A DNA stretch of 44,683 nucleotides from an uncultured Clostridia bacterium (GCA_947627015.1 CANQUL010000005.1:1-44683), one strand, 5' to 3'; counted from the stretch's first letter, positions 1 to 9,117 are shown. The notes: generated by a model from the sequence alone, not told the origin. Program-made: numbers and translations.

Positions 1-68
1 CTGTTTGGCGGGCTTTTTTCATACCTTTCATATCTCCCCGACGGCGTTTGGTTCACACGCTGTCGGGG
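1..68. other. Left-edge intergenic sequence with a hairpin
   Basis: Bases 5-19 (a GC-rich run then six T) look like the 3' half of a plus-strand intrinsic terminator whose 5' half lies outside the window. Bases 36-47 and 57-68 form a 12-bp stem (one G-T pair) with a 9-nt loop. No U-run follows it, so its role is unclear. No coding sequence is convincing here. Confidence 0.35.
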
Positions 69-123
69 ACAATTTATACTTCAATACATTCTCCGCTTGG
101 TTCAAACGCGATTGCTCTTGGCG

Positions 124-226
124 CGCCACGAAAGGCGCCCGTGGGGCGCCTTTTTTTCGTGGCGCAGAGAAGAGGCCGCTCGGGATGCGGAATTCCCCGG
201 AGGTTCGCGCGAGGCTGACCGAACGG
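124..226. repeat. 103-bp intergenic repeat, copy 1
   Basis: Nearly identical to 312-414, with only a few substitutions. It begins with a palindrome (124-164) containing a terminator-like core: AAAGGCGCC, short loop, GGCGCC, then seven T, flanked by CGCCACG/CGTGGCG arms. A non-palindromic tail of about 60 bp is conserved with it. It is not part of a believable protein-coding gene. It could be a duplicated plus-strand terminator or a member of a dispersed intergenic repeat family. Confidence 0.75.
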
Positions 227-311
227 AGCGCCGATTTCTTTCTCGCGGTGATTTCGGGCGACCGAAGCTTTCGAGGCGCAGCCGCAGAAAATCCTCTTCA
301 TAAAATTAAAA

Positions 312-414
312 CGCCACGAAAGGCGCCCTTGAGGCGCCTTTTTTTCGTGGCGCAGAGAAGAGGCCGCTCGGGATGCGGAATTCCCCGGAGGTTCGCGCGA
401 GGCCGACCGAACGG
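312..414. repeat. 103-bp intergenic repeat, copy 2
   Basis: Second copy of the element at 124-226, in the same orientation with 85 bp of unrelated sequence between. The hairpin loop differs (CTTGA against CGTGG) while the stem is unchanged, as expected if the stem is the selected part. Confidence 0.75.
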
Positions 415-470
415 TCTTTGTAACCTTCTCCCTCTCACCCGCTGCACCGGATTGTATCCTTCCCTCGGCC

Positions 471-498
471 AAAGAAAGACCCCGGACAAGCCGGGGCC
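471..498 (-). terminator. Intrinsic terminator of the GH3 operon
   Basis: CCCCGG / 5-nt loop / CCGGGG stem (480-496). On the minus strand it is followed by CTTTCTTT (471-478). It lies about 55 bp past the stop of the GH3 gene. Confidence 0.7.
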
Positions 499-553
499 TT
501 CGTTTCGATATGGGCGAAAGGGAGGAGGGATCCCTTCGCCGCAGGAGAGAGGG

Positions 554-3520
554 TCAGTTATGATCTTTCTTCTTGCGGAAGAGCAGGAAGGTCCAGAATG
601 CGCAGAGCCCGACCGCAAGCACGTCGATCGCGATGAGCACGGGGATCCACCACGGGAACACTTCGACGCTCTTTCCGATGAGCGAGCCCTTTTCGAGACC
701 CTGTGCCGTCTCGGCAAAGCTCTTGGTGTCGAGATAGGAGTAGAGGATGTCCTTCGCCGATTTGAAGATGCCCCATTTTGCGGTGGTGGAAGTCTTATCG
801 TCGAACCAGGCGAGGCTGCCCTCGGTGAAGAGGATCTGACTGTTCCCCGCGCGCACGCACTCGTCCACGTCGTGGATGGTCTGGTCGGCCTTGCTGTTTC
901 CCGCACACTGGTAGTAGTCGGTGATGACCGTCCCGCGGAAGCCCCACTCCTCACGGATGACGGAGGTGAGCATGGCATAGCTCGAGGAGGCGCGCACGTT
1001 GCCGACACGATCGACCGAGCTCATCATCGCGTTGCCCTTGCCGACCTTTACGAGGATCTCGAAGGGGAGAAGATAATTCTCGCGGAGGTTCTGTTCGGTG
1101 AGCCACTTGTAGGCACCGTTTCTGCCCGATTCGCTGTCGTTGACGGCGACGTGTTTGACGTAAGCCGTGAGCCCCTGTTCCTTCGCACCATAGACATGGT
1201 ATGCACACATGACGCCGGAGAGGCGGGCATCTTCGCTGTAATACTCAAAGTTGCGGCCGCCCATCACGCTGCGGTGCAGGTTCGCGCCGGGGCCGTACCA
1301 GCCGCTGATCCCGAGCGCCGCGGCTTCGATGCCGATGGCCCTTCCCACCTGATAGGCCGTGTAATAGTCCCACGTCGAGGCGAGAATGGTGGAGCTCGGA
1401 TAGCAGACGGCCTTCAGGTTGCCCTGCCCCGTGACGTTGTTGTTGAAGCCGGTAGGGCCGTCGGAGTCAACGGTCTTGGGCTTGTTGATCCGTGCGATCT
1501 CCATCGTCCCGAATCCGGCCCGTACGATGAGTTCGCCCATCTCCGAGATGGATAGCTGGCTCACGAGTTCGTCCCACATCGGGTCGTCATAGCCGAGGCC
1601 GGAGAGGTCGTCGATCATCCACGACGTTTCCTTGGAGTCGAATTTCGGCTCGACCGCTTCTTCCATCGTCGTCGGCGTCTGCGTCACAAAGTGCACGTCG
1701 TTTTTGAGCGTCTGCCCCATGTTGCGGTTTGCGGCCTTTTCGGCGGGGAAGGTCGTCACAAAGTCGGCACGGGTCATGTACTCGAGCTTGGTCGGCTCTT
1801 CGCTGCCGTCGATGGAGTGCGCCTTCTTGACGGCGGGCTCGTAGATGGTGCTCGATGCGCCCGAGGTCGTGTTGGTGTAGGTCGTGAAGCGGTTCTTCAC
1901 TGGATTTCCCGTCACGCTGTCCGTCTCGTAGCGATAGCCGGCCGCGGGAACGGTGAAGGTGTAGGAGTTCTTGCCGTCCGAATTGGCCGTCTCGGCAAGG
2001 GTATGGGCGTCGGTGCGGAAGGAGAGCGTATAGCTGCCGCCTTCGAGCTCATAGCCCATAAAGCCGTTGTTGTTGCGGTCGTAGCAGTCGTAGGACTTCA
2101 TGTCCTCGACGGGGATCTTGAGCGTGATCTGCTCGACGTCGCCGGGTTTCAGAAGGCCGGTCTTTGCGAAGGCCACGAGATTCACCGCGCTCTTCTCGAT
2201 CCCGCCCTTCGTGTAAGGAGGGGTATAGTAGACCTGGACGACATCCTTGCCGCTGACCTCGCCCGTGTTCTCGACGGTCATGAGGATCTCGATGGTGCCG
2301 TCCTTGGGGAGCACTTCACCGTCCGAGTAGTTGCAGGTGATGATCTTCCACTCGAAGTCGGTGTAGGAGAGGCCGAACCCGAAGGGATATTGGACGACGT
2401 CCTTATACCCGTTCACGAGCCCCCAGTGCTCCTTGGCGAAGTCGGTATCCCAGAACCTTTCCGCGTCTGCCGTCTCATACCACTTGTAGCCGACGTAGAT
2501 GTCCTCGAGGTAGTCGGAATATTTGTTGATGCGCGTTCCGAGCGAGGTATCCGTGCTGATGTCGAGATAGGAGCCCACGCCCTCGCGTCCGGAGGTCGCA
2601 TAGGAAGCCGCCGTGGAGATGTCATACGCCCACGTATCGGTGAGGTGGCCGGAAGGGGAGGCATTGCCGACGAGCAGGTTTGCAAGGCCGATGGTGCCGC
2701 GCGTTCCCGGGAGCCCCATAAAGAGGGCGGCGTCGATCTTGTCGTTTTCGAGGAAGCCCGCTTCCATCGGGTTGGAGGTGTTGAACACGACGATGACCTT
2801 GTCGAAGTTGTCGCAGACGGTCTCGAGCATGGCCTCTTCGCGTGCGGAGATGGACTGGAGTTTGCGGCTCGTGTCGTTCGACCCGTTTTGGATATACTGG
2901 ATCTTGGAGTAGTCGTTTCCTTCGCCGAGAAGCCGTCCCAGGACGACGATCGCCGTATCGGAGTAGGACTTCGCCTGTGCGATGCGCTCGGCCGTGTAGA
3001 AGGAGCTGTCCGCCTCGATCACGCCGTAGTATTCGCGGTAGAGGTCGTCGGTGTAGGCCTCGATGACGTAGTTGCCGCTCTTGATGTGGCTGTAATTGAG
3101 GTCGTCGTAAGCCTTCGCAAGCTCGGGGTTATACTCGATCCCCGCCTCTTTGAGTCCGCCGAGGAAGGTCACGAGGTCGTTGCGGGAGCCCGTGCCCGAG
3201 CCGGTGCCCTGCGGAATAAATCCGTCGTCCGATCCCGCCCAGCCGAACACGTTGACTTTGGCATTCTTTTCGAGGGGAAGGGCTCCGTTGTTTTTGAGGA
3301 GCACGGCGCCCTCTTGCGTTACCTCCGCGGCGAGCGCGTTGCCCGAGGCACGCGCCGCCATCGTTTCGGTGGAGTTTTCATCGAGCCCAAAGCCGCAGAG
3401 GTATTGGGTGATGATGTTCTTGTAATTATAGCAGACGATATTGCCGATCATGAGTGCCACAAGCAGGGCGGCCATCAGGGAAAGGCAAACCGACCGTACG
3501 ATAATCTTCTTCTTTGCCAT
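554..3520 (-). CDS. Membrane-anchored, domain-permuted GH3 glycosidase
   Basis: A 988-residue glycoside hydrolase family 3 protein, probably a beta-glucosidase or related exo-beta-glycosidase acting at the cell surface. The domain order is reversed from the usual one: the GH3 C-terminal sandwich comes first (about 65-390, with GAVLLKNNGALPL and GSGTGSRND), then a fibronectin-III-like domain (about 400-520), then the GH3 N-terminal barrel (about 632-940). The barrel has the conserved KHVAVND stretch and VITDYY, whose Asp868 is the expected nucleophile. Circularly permuted GH3 enzymes of this kind are known in rumen Clostridia. There is a hydrophobic segment at each end (about 8-30 and 957-980), and the protein ends in KKKDHN. 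The start has a strong SD (AGGAGGGA, 3524-3531). It lies 9 bp after the preceding lipoprotein gene, so they form an operon. Substrate specificity cannot be read from the sequence. Confidence 0.93.
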   Translation of the reverse strand: MAKKKIIVRSVCLSLMAALLVALMIGNIVCYNYKNIITQYLCGFGLDENSTETMAARASGNALAAEVTQEGAVLLKNNGALPLEKNAKVNVFGWAGSDDGFIPQGTGSGTGSRNDLVTFLGGLKEAGIEYNPELAKAYDDLNYSHIKSGNYVIEAYTDDLYREYYGVIEADSSFYTAERIAQAKSYSDTAIVVLGRLLGEGNDYSKIQYIQNGSNDTSRKLQSISAREEAMLETVCDNFDKVIVVFNTSNPMEAGFLENDKIDAALFMGLPGTRGTIGLANLLVGNASPSGHLTDTWAYDISTAASYATSGREGVGSYLDISTDTSLGTRINKYSDYLEDIYVGYKWYETADAERFWDTDFAKEHWGLVNGYKDVVQYPFGFGLSYTDFEWKIITCNYSDGEVLPKDGTIEILMTVENTGEVSGKDVVQVYYTPPYTKGGIEKSAVNLVAFAKTGLLKPGDVEQITLKIPVEDMKSYDCYDRNNNGFMGYELEGGSYTLSFRTDAHTLAETANSDGKNSYTFTVPAAGYRYETDSVTGNPVKNRFTTYTNTTSGASSTIYEPAVKKAHSIDGSEEPTKLEYMTRADFVTTFPAEKAANRNMGQTLKNDVHFVTQTPTTMEEAVEPKFDSKETSWMIDDLSGLGYDDPMWDELVSQLSISEMGELIVRAGFGTMEIARINKPKTVDSDGPTGFNNNVTGQGNLKAVCYPSSTILASTWDYYTAYQVGRAIGIEAAALGISGWYGPGANLHRSVMGGRNFEYYSEDARLSGVMCAYHVYGAKEQGLTAYVKHVAVNDSESGRNGAYKWLTEQNLRENYLLPFEILVKVGKGNAMMSSVDRVGNVRASSSYAMLTSVIREEWGFRGTVITDYYQCAGNSKADQTIHDVDECVRAGNSQILFTEGSLAWFDDKTSTTAKWGIFKSAKDILYSYLDTKSFAETAQGLEKGSLIGKSVEVFPWWIPVLIAIDVLAVGLCAFWTFLLFRKKKDHN

Positions 3521-3529
3521 AGTCCCTCC

Positions 3530-6500
3530 TTATGCGCCGTAGCCCGAGACCGTGAGCTTGAAGCAGTCGAAGTTGAGGCTTGTTCCGTTTTGCGTGTTGA
3601 TCACGATCTTGAGTTCGTAATCGCCCGCTTCGAGCTCGAAACTGCCGAGTTCAACGGTACGCCATGCGAAGAAGTCGGGATTGCCCGCTTCCACGGACTT
3701 TTCGTTCATATCGATGGTTTTGTCCGCAAATGTGACCGTCCAATCGCCTTCGCCGAAGGTCTTTCCCTCGTAGGAGGCGACGACCATGTCGAGCTTTACG
3801 GTCGCCTTGTCTTTCAGGGAGATCTTGACGGTGATGACGGAACCGATGTCATGCGCCTTTGCGCACGAACCGCCGCTTGCATTGCAAGATTCGGTGAAGG
3901 ACGTCTGGTCGTTCCGCATCTTCCATTCGCTCGTGTCGAGACTCTCAGCTTCGATGATAATTTCGCCGTCCTTGTCGACGGTCGCGTCGGCAGTGGGTTG
4001 TTCGGGCTCTTCAGGTTCTTCCGCGGCTCCGCTGTATTCGGACACGGTGAACTTGAAGCAGTCGATGTTCATGGCTGCGCCGCCATCGTTTACAACGATC
4101 TTGAGCTCATATCTCCCGGCCTCAAGCGTGTAGGTGCCGAGGTCAATGGTCTCCCAAAGGTGGAAGTTGCCCGTCGGCTGTCCTGCGGGAATGGACTTGC
4201 CGGCCATGTCGATGGTCTGATCGGCAAAGGTGACCGTCCATTCGCTGCCGTTGAAGGTCTTGCCTTCCCACGAAGCGAGGAGCACGTCGAGTTTTACGGT
4301 CGCCTTGGCTTTGAGCGAAACGTTGACCGTGAACACGGTACCCACGTCGTAGCCCTTGGCGCATTGGTTGTTGCTTCCCACGCAAGGTTCGGTGAAGGAC
4401 GTCTGGTCGGCCCGCATCTTCCATTCGGTCGTGTCGAGATTTTCTGCTTCCGCAACGATCTCGCCGTTATGGTCGAGCACTGCATCGTACGTTACGCCGT
4501 AATCGGAGACATTGAACTTAAAGCAGTCGATGTTGGGGCAGCCGCCTACGATCTCGAGGACGAGCGTATGGTAACCGGCCTCGAGGTCATACGAACCGAG
4601 TTCGACGGGCTTCCAGTTGTACCAATCGTTGCCGGGTGCTGTGCCGAAGGAGACCTCGCCGGGATTAGTGAGGAGCTCTTCATCGAGCTTGAAGTTGACG
4701 TTACCCGTGAAGTCGAAGGTAGCTTCGTACTTTGCCATCATGGCCGTAATGGCGACCGTCGCTTTCTTTTCGAGACGGAAGGTGACTTTGACCTTGTTCC
4801 CGGCCACGCCGAACGCAGCAAGGCATGCGCCGTCGCTTGCAAGTTCGGCCGGGTTCACGGATTCCACAAAGGTATCCTTGCCGTGTTGATATTGGTTGCC
4901 CGTCATGTCGAGATCTTCGGCCTCTACGGTAAATTCACCGTCCTCCTCGATCTTGACGTCGTAGGGGTCTTCTGTGGGTTCGTTCACGGTGATGGTGATG
5001 TCTGCGGACTTGCCGCGCCAGCTCACGGTGACGGTGGTATCCTCGGGGGTGAGCTTGCCGTTGGGCGCCCACGTGTAGCCGGAGGTCACTTCCGTCGTGC
5101 TGTTGTCGGAATAGTGCGCTTCGAGCACGAGCCCGGCGGGATCGAAGAGCTGACCCGCTTCATAGATGAGCGTGGTGGGCTGTTCTTTCACGGTGATGCC
5201 CGTGAGTTCGGCTTCGAATCCGCCCCACTTGCGCACATAGTACTTCATGGCGTCGATGTTTCCGGCGTTGCCCTTTAAGACAAAACGGAATTCGTGCGAG
5301 CCGGCCGTGAGGTTGATCAGGCCGAGGCTGGTGTCCTTCCAGTTCCAGTAGCCGGGCTGACCGTCGGGACGGGGCGTTCCGTCCTGAATGTCCTTGTCCT
5401 CCACATCGGTGAGCAGGTTCCCATCGATATAGAAGTCGATCGCATCTTTCAGATGAACATGTTGGTCGATGGAAGCGGCAACGAACATGGGTTCGATGGT
5501 CGCATCTTTGGCAAGGTTGATGCGGGTGGTGAATTCACTGGGCGCAACGATGGCCGCAAGGCTGGTATTTCTGCCGCCCGCGTCGGTGACGCAGTTTTCA
5601 AGCCAGACCTGTCCCTTCTTCATGTGGTTGGCGTTAAAGAAGTCCTCACGGGTGACCACATTGGCAAGGTTAAAGTCTTCAAAGTCCTGAATGAAGGGTT
5701 CGTTGCCCTTGGAATCGTCGAGGGTGATGCTCGAAAGGTGAGCATAGAGGCCGTCCACGCAGATGTCGATACGGTCGATGTCGATCACTTCGCCGGTCGC
5801 GGTCACGTCAAAGGTGAGCGTGTTGGTCCCTGCGGGAATGGTTACGCCGCGGAGAATGCGGTACCACCAGGTTTCTTCGCCGTAGATGGGGGTCACCTGC
5901 TCGGTGTCGTCTTCCGCGTAGCTTACGGAGAGATGTTCGAGCGTGGTGAGGCCGCTCAGCGAGAGATCGCCCGTTTCGGCAACGCTCTTGTAGTTGAGGT
6001 AGGCGTTCATGCGTTCGCCGAGACCGAAGGTATCCGTCTTGGAGGGATTGGCCACATGGAAGCCGATGATTGCGTTCTCATAGGTCTTGTCCGACGTGAA
6101 GGTAAATCCGAAGTAGTTGCCTTCCACGCCGTAGTTGCCGAGATAGCCGATTTCGCTTCCGTCGGTGGGATCGGTCGTCTGCCCGATGAGCTGTTTGCCC
6201 GCGGCGGCCTTCACGCCTGATACGGTGAGGTCGATCTCTTCCGCTTCCACGGAATACGTGCCCTGTCCGCCCTCCGTGATCTCAAACACGGGCGTCTTGG
6301 AGATCGGAGGCAGTTCGCGTTCCTTGACAGTGATGTTGTAGCGTGCGCTCTTGCCCTGGTAGGTGACGTTGACGACGCGGGTGCCGGGCTGGGTCATCAC
6401 GGGCGAAGAGATCCTGCACGAGGAGAGGGCCACGTCGGTCTTGGTCCCGTCGCTCATCACGGCAGTCACTTTGAGCCCGTCCGCACTGAATGTTTCGCCG

Positions 6501-6670
6501 AAGGCGAATTCGAGCTTGGCCCCCGAAGTGTCGAGCTCGATCGATTCAAGCGTCGGTTCGGCGGGGGGGGTGGGTTCTCCTACACAGGCCGCGAGCGTTG
6601 TGCAGAAAAGCGGGATGAGCATGGCGAGCGTCAGGATCGCCGCAAGCATCCGTTTGGCAAAATTGTTCAT
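3530..6670 (-). CDS. Lipoprotein with Ig-like and carbohydrate-binding-like modules
   Basis: A 1046-residue secreted lipoprotein. The start at 6670 is chosen because GGAGG sits just upstream and a signal peptide with lipobox TLAAC (Cys29) follows; a longer ATG at 6757 lies upstream of the promoter -10 and is rejected. Modules in order: Big_3-type bacterial Ig domain (about 40-120), a beta-sandwich region (about 125-480), a second Ig domain (about 490-565), then three carbohydrate-binding-like repeats (about 577-725, 731-883, 897-1046). The last two repeats are close duplicates, sharing EWKMR.DQTSFTE, KATVKLD and WTVTFAD. The repeats resemble CBM6/CBM35-type sandwiches, but family assignment needs a profile search. 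No catalytic domain is recognised. With the downstream GH3 it probably captures a glycan at the cell surface. Confidence 0.82.
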   Translation of the reverse strand: MNNFAKRMLAAILTLAMLIPLFCTTLAACVGEPTPPAEPTLESIELDTSGAKLEFAFGETFSADGLKVTAVMSDGTKTDVALSSCRISSPVMTQPGTRVVNVTYQGKSARYNITVKERELPPISKTPVFEITEGGQGTYSVEAEEIDLTVSGVKAAAGKQLIGQTTDPTDGSEIGYLGNYGVEGNYFGFTFTSDKTYENAIIGFHVANPSKTDTFGLGERMNAYLNYKSVAETGDLSLSGLTTLEHLSVSYAEDDTEQVTPIYGEETWWYRILRGVTIPAGTNTLTFDVTATGEVIDIDRIDICVDGLYAHLSSITLDDSKGNEPFIQDFEDFNLANVVTREDFFNANHMKKGQVWLENCVTDAGGRNTSLAAIVAPSEFTTRINLAKDATIEPMFVAASIDQHVHLKDAIDFYIDGNLLTDVEDKDIQDGTPRPDGQPGYWNWKDTSLGLINLTAGSHEFRFVLKGNAGNIDAMKYYVRKWGGFEAELTGITVKEQPTTLIYEAGQLFDPAGLVLEAHYSDNSTTEVTSGYTWAPNGKLTPEDTTVTVSWRGKSADITITVNEPTEDPYDVKIEEDGEFTVEAEDLDMTGNQYQHGKDTFVESVNPAELASDGACLAAFGVAGNKVKVTFRLEKKATVAITAMMAKYEATFDFTGNVNFKLDEELLTNPGEVSFGTAPGNDWYNWKPVELGSYDLEAGYHTLVLEIVGGCPNIDCFKFNVSDYGVTYDAVLDHNGEIVAEAENLDTTEWKMRADQTSFTEPCVGSNNQCAKGYDVGTVFTVNVSLKAKATVKLDVLLASWEGKTFNGSEWTVTFADQTIDMAGKSIPAGQPTGNFHLWETIDLGTYTLEAGRYELKIVVNDGGAAMNIDCFKFTVSEYSGAAEEPEEPEQPTADATVDKDGEIIIEAESLDTSEWKMRNDQTSFTESCNASGGSCAKAHDIGSVITVKISLKDKATVKLDMVVASYEGKTFGEGDWTVTFADKTIDMNEKSVEAGNPDFFAWRTVELGSFELEAGDYELKIVINTQNGTSLNFDCFKLTVSGYGA

Positions 6671-6725
6671 AAGTTCCTCCTTTTTTGCGGTTCTTCCGCA
6701 TAGTTTCCGTTTGAACGGTATCTGA

Positions 6726-6754
6726 ATTATATCGTATTGTCCGAACCCTTGCAA
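6726..6754 (-). promoter_or_regulatory. Promoter of the carbohydrate-binding lipoprotein/GH3 operon
   Basis: Minus strand TTGCAA (6749-6754), 17-nt spacer, TATAAT (6726-6731). The leader of about 50 nt contains a small hairpin (TGCGG / loop / CCGCA, 6686-6700) just before the SD, and a dyad CCGTT-TG-AACGG at 6707-6718 that could be an operator. Confidence 0.75.
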
Positions 6755-6816
6755 CAAAAAATTCGTAGTTTTAACTTTTGGAAGCGTAACCTTTCATCAG
6801 TATCCCCGAAATACGG

Positions 6817-6845
6817 AAAAATCGCCGCAAACGCGACGATTTTTT
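6817..6845. terminator. Bidirectional-looking terminator after the sensor kinase
   Basis: Stem AAAAATCGCCGC / GCGACGATTTTT with a short loop. The A and T tracts on both sides make it terminator-like on either strand. It is placed to end the kinase transcript (minus strand) before the next operon. Confidence 0.65.
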
Positions 6846-6907
6846 ACGGATAGATTTTCGGGGAGATTTTGCCGTCTGCGGACCGCTACGGTCACAAAAC
6901 GGGAGGA

Positions 6908-8248
6908 TCATTCGTCCTCATCTTCGATTTCTTTGAGCGGGAAGAGGATATTGATGACAAAGACGTGGTTGTCGGTTGTGATCGACAGATCGCCGTGGTA
7001 GCGTTCGCAGAGATAGCGCACGCTCTTGAGGCCGTAGCCGTGATATTCCTTTTCGGCCTTGGTGGTGGAGGGCACGCCGTTCTCGAAGCGCAATTCCTTA
7101 TCGTAGTAGTTGTGCATGTTCACGGAGATCATATTGCCCACGGCCTTGACCCGGAGACCGATCACGCGCTTGCCCTCCTCGAGGGACATGGCCGCTTCGA
7201 TGGCATTGTCCACGAGATTGCCGAACAGGGAGTAGATGTCCGCCGCGCGCATAAAGTCGAGCTGTTTGCCGTCCACGATGAGACTGAACCGGATGTGATT
7301 TTTGGTACAGAGCAGACTCTTTTCGGTGAGGATGACGTCGAGCGCTTCGTTTCCCGTGCGGACGGTCGAATCATAGATATTGATGAGCTCTTCCATCTCG
7401 TGCAGCTCGTCCTCGCTCAAAAGGCTCCTTCCGCCGATGGTGCGGATCTGGTGCTTGAGGTCGTGGCACTTCATGTTGATGAGCGCGATGTTCTCTTTGG
7501 AAGTCTCGTACTGTTCCTTTTCCTGATGGCGCAGATGTTCCACCGTGCGGAGAGTATCTTCGAGGCGGCGGCGGAGCGCAACTTCGAACTGCAAAAAGAG
7601 AACGATGGCGCAGCAGATGATGTTGTAGACGGCCACCACGATGAGGTACATGTTCCCCGCGCCGTCCGCAAGGTTGTACATGACGACGGCATTCAGAATG
7701 ACGTCGATGACGAGGAGGAGCGCACAGAATCCCACGATGGTGCCGTTCCTGAGCCGGAGCGGTTCGTCGCCCTCGATGCGTTTCCCGAAGAGGAATTCCG
7801 CAAAGAAATAGATTACGATGTAGAGGAAAAAGTAGACGATGGCGATAAAGGCATTGGGGAAGGGCTGGACTTCGTGACTGCCGTAGAGGCCCGAAGTCCC
7901 CACGCTCACATTCATGACGAGCAGGGCGAGATTGTAGAGCTCATAGGCAAGGTGCTGGACGGTGTACCCCGCCAGACAGCAGAAGAGGAGTTTGACCCAC
8001 GACTCGCGGAAGAGGAGCTTGGCGGCGAGCAGCGTAAATCCGAAGATGACGAGAAAGACAAAGGAGGTGTAAAAGGCATTCTGAACGGGGACGGGAAGCA
8101 ACCATGCAAAGAGAAAGACCGCCGCCACCGCGGCAATGAGACGGAGCGGAAAGAGATTCTTGCGTTTGAGCCGCCACAGAAAGAGGCCTTCGGCGATCAG
8201 GAGTTCGAGAACGAACTGCACCGACTTGTAAAATTCGAATTGGGTCAT
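6908..8248 (-). CDS. GHKL-type sensor histidine kinase (AgrC-like)
   Basis: A 446-residue kinase. The first about 210 residues form six or so hydrophobic membrane helices, followed by a helical linker. The phosphoacceptor motif KCHDLKHQI has His262 as the likely site and a second His at 266, as in the HPK10/AgrC group. The ATPase part has the N box LVDNAIEAA and GYGLKSVRYLC. Such kinases usually sense peptides and phosphorylate LytTR regulators. The gene overlaps the preceding LytTR regulator gene by 4 bp (ATGA). No AgrB/AgrD-type genes are seen in the window, so the signal is unknown. Confidence 0.9.
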   Translation of the reverse strand: MTQFEFYKSVQFVLELLIAEGLFLWRLKRKNLFPLRLIAAVAAVFLFAWLLPVPVQNAFYTSFVFLVIFGFTLLAAKLLFRESWVKLLFCCLAGYTVQHLAYELYNLALLVMNVSVGTSGLYGSHEVQPFPNAFIAIVYFFLYIVIYFFAEFLFGKRIEGDEPLRLRNGTIVGFCALLLVIDVILNAVVMYNLADGAGNMYLIVVAVYNIICCAIVLFLQFEVALRRRLEDTLRTVEHLRHQEKEQYETSKENIALINMKCHDLKHQIRTIGGRSLLSEDELHEMEELINIYDSTVRTGNEALDVILTEKSLLCTKNHIRFSLIVDGKQLDFMRAADIYSLFGNLVDNAIEAAMSLEEGKRVIGLRVKAVGNMISVNMHNYYDKELRFENGVPSTTKAEKEYHGYGLKSVRYLCERYHGDLSITTDNHVFVINILFPLKEIEDEDE

Positions 8249-8952
8249 GAGCTCATCTCTCCGAGGTAATTGTTGAGCGCGCGGATAAACTCTTTGCGCT
8301 TGGGGTGCGAGATCTGCAGCTCGTGTTCGCCCACGGTCACGGTATATCCCTTAAAGCCCGTCACATAGCGGAGATTGACGAGATAGCAGTTGTTGCACTT
8401 TGCAAATTCGGCGGGCAGCTTTTTCTCGATGGATTTGAGGGTGCCCGTCGACCGGAAGTCTCCCTGCGTCGTGTGATAGATGAGGCTGTGATTGGCAACC
8501 TCGACGAACAGCAGATCGCGCGTGGAGATCACCTTGGTGGCGTCGTCCACGGAGATTTGGATGCGGCAGTCGCGGCGGCTCTTGATGCGTTCGATGGCGC
8601 GCTCGAGCTTTAAGGCAAAGTCGTAGTAGAGGACGGGCTTGACGATGTAGTCCCATGCGTCCACCTGATAGCCTTCCACCGCATATTGCGACATGTTGGT
8701 CACAAAGATGAGGGCAACGTCCTTGTCGAGTTCCCGCAGCTTGCGCGAGGCCTTCATCCCGTCGATCCCGGGGAGCTCGATGTCCATGAGCACGAGATCG
8801 TAGTTGGGTTTATAGCCCGCGAGAAAGAGGAGGGGATTCTCGAACGTGACCGTGTGGAACTCCTCTCCGCACTTTTCCGACAGTTCTCCGAGGTAGCCGA
8901 TGAGCTTTTCCGTCGCCGCCGCCTCGTCCTCGATGATGGCAATGTTGATCAT
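8245..8952 (-). CDS. LytTR-family response regulator (AgrA/LytR-like)
   Basis: A 235-residue regulator. It has an N-terminal receiver domain with acidic pocket IIEDE and phosphoacceptor Asp57 in LMDIELPGIDG. The C-terminal LytTR DNA-binding domain (about 130-235) includes STRDLLFVEVANH and KCNNCYLVNL. It is the first gene of a two-gene operon with the sensor kinase. LytTR proteins bind pairs of direct repeats; I did not identify such repeats near other promoters here, so its targets are unknown. Confidence 0.92.
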   Translation of the reverse strand: MINIAIIEDEAAATEKLIGYLGELSEKCGEEFHTVTFENPLLFLAGYKPNYDLVLMDIELPGIDGMKASRKLRELDKDVALIFVTNMSQYAVEGYQVDAWDYIVKPVLYYDFALKLERAIERIKSRRDCRIQISVDDATKVISTRDLLFVEVANHSLIYHTTQGDFRSTGTLKSIEKKLPAEFAKCNNCYLVNLRYVTGFKGYTVTVGEHELQISHPKRKEFIRALNNYLGEMSS

Positions 8953-9012
8953 GGTCCCCCCTGCGGCAAGATCCGTTTGCCGCCGCGGCCCGATTTTTCG
9001 TCCGTTATTTTA

Positions 9013-9041
9013 ATTATAGCGTTTTTTTCGACAAAAATCAA
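9013..9041 (-). promoter_or_regulatory. Promoter of the LytTR/kinase operon
   Basis: Minus strand TTGATT (9036-9041), 17-nt spacer, TATAAT (9013-9018), about 60 nt before the regulator start. It is back to back with the promoter at 9089-9117. Confidence 0.75.
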
Positions 9042-9088
9042 GTGCCGAACGAACATTTTCTTAAAATTTGCGCCGTGCGAACAGTCCC

Positions 9089-9117
9089 TTGATTATTTCA
9101 CGGGAATTTGCTATAAT
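9089..9117 (+). promoter_or_regulatory. Promoter of the 190-residue membrane protein/AEC permease operon
   Basis: TTGATT (9089-9094), 17-nt spacer, TATAAT (9112-9117), 21 nt before the ATG at 9139. Confidence 0.8.

Noticed and set aside
74-472. Minus- and plus-strand ORFs spanning the 103-bp repeats
   Set aside because: The frames run through terminator-like hairpins, and the products consist of translated repeat sequence with no recognisable domain.
1691-5278. A 1195-codon open frame on the plus strand, opposite the GH3 and lipoprotein genes
   Set aside because: It is antisense to two genes with clear domains, SDs and promoter. The product has low-complexity Val/Gly/Asp/Arg composition typical of the complementary frame of GC-rich coding DNA.
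6671-6757. Extended N-terminus for the carbohydrate-binding lipoprotein
   Set aside because: The upstream start lies before the -10 box, while the start at 6670 gives a proper SD and lipoprotein signal.
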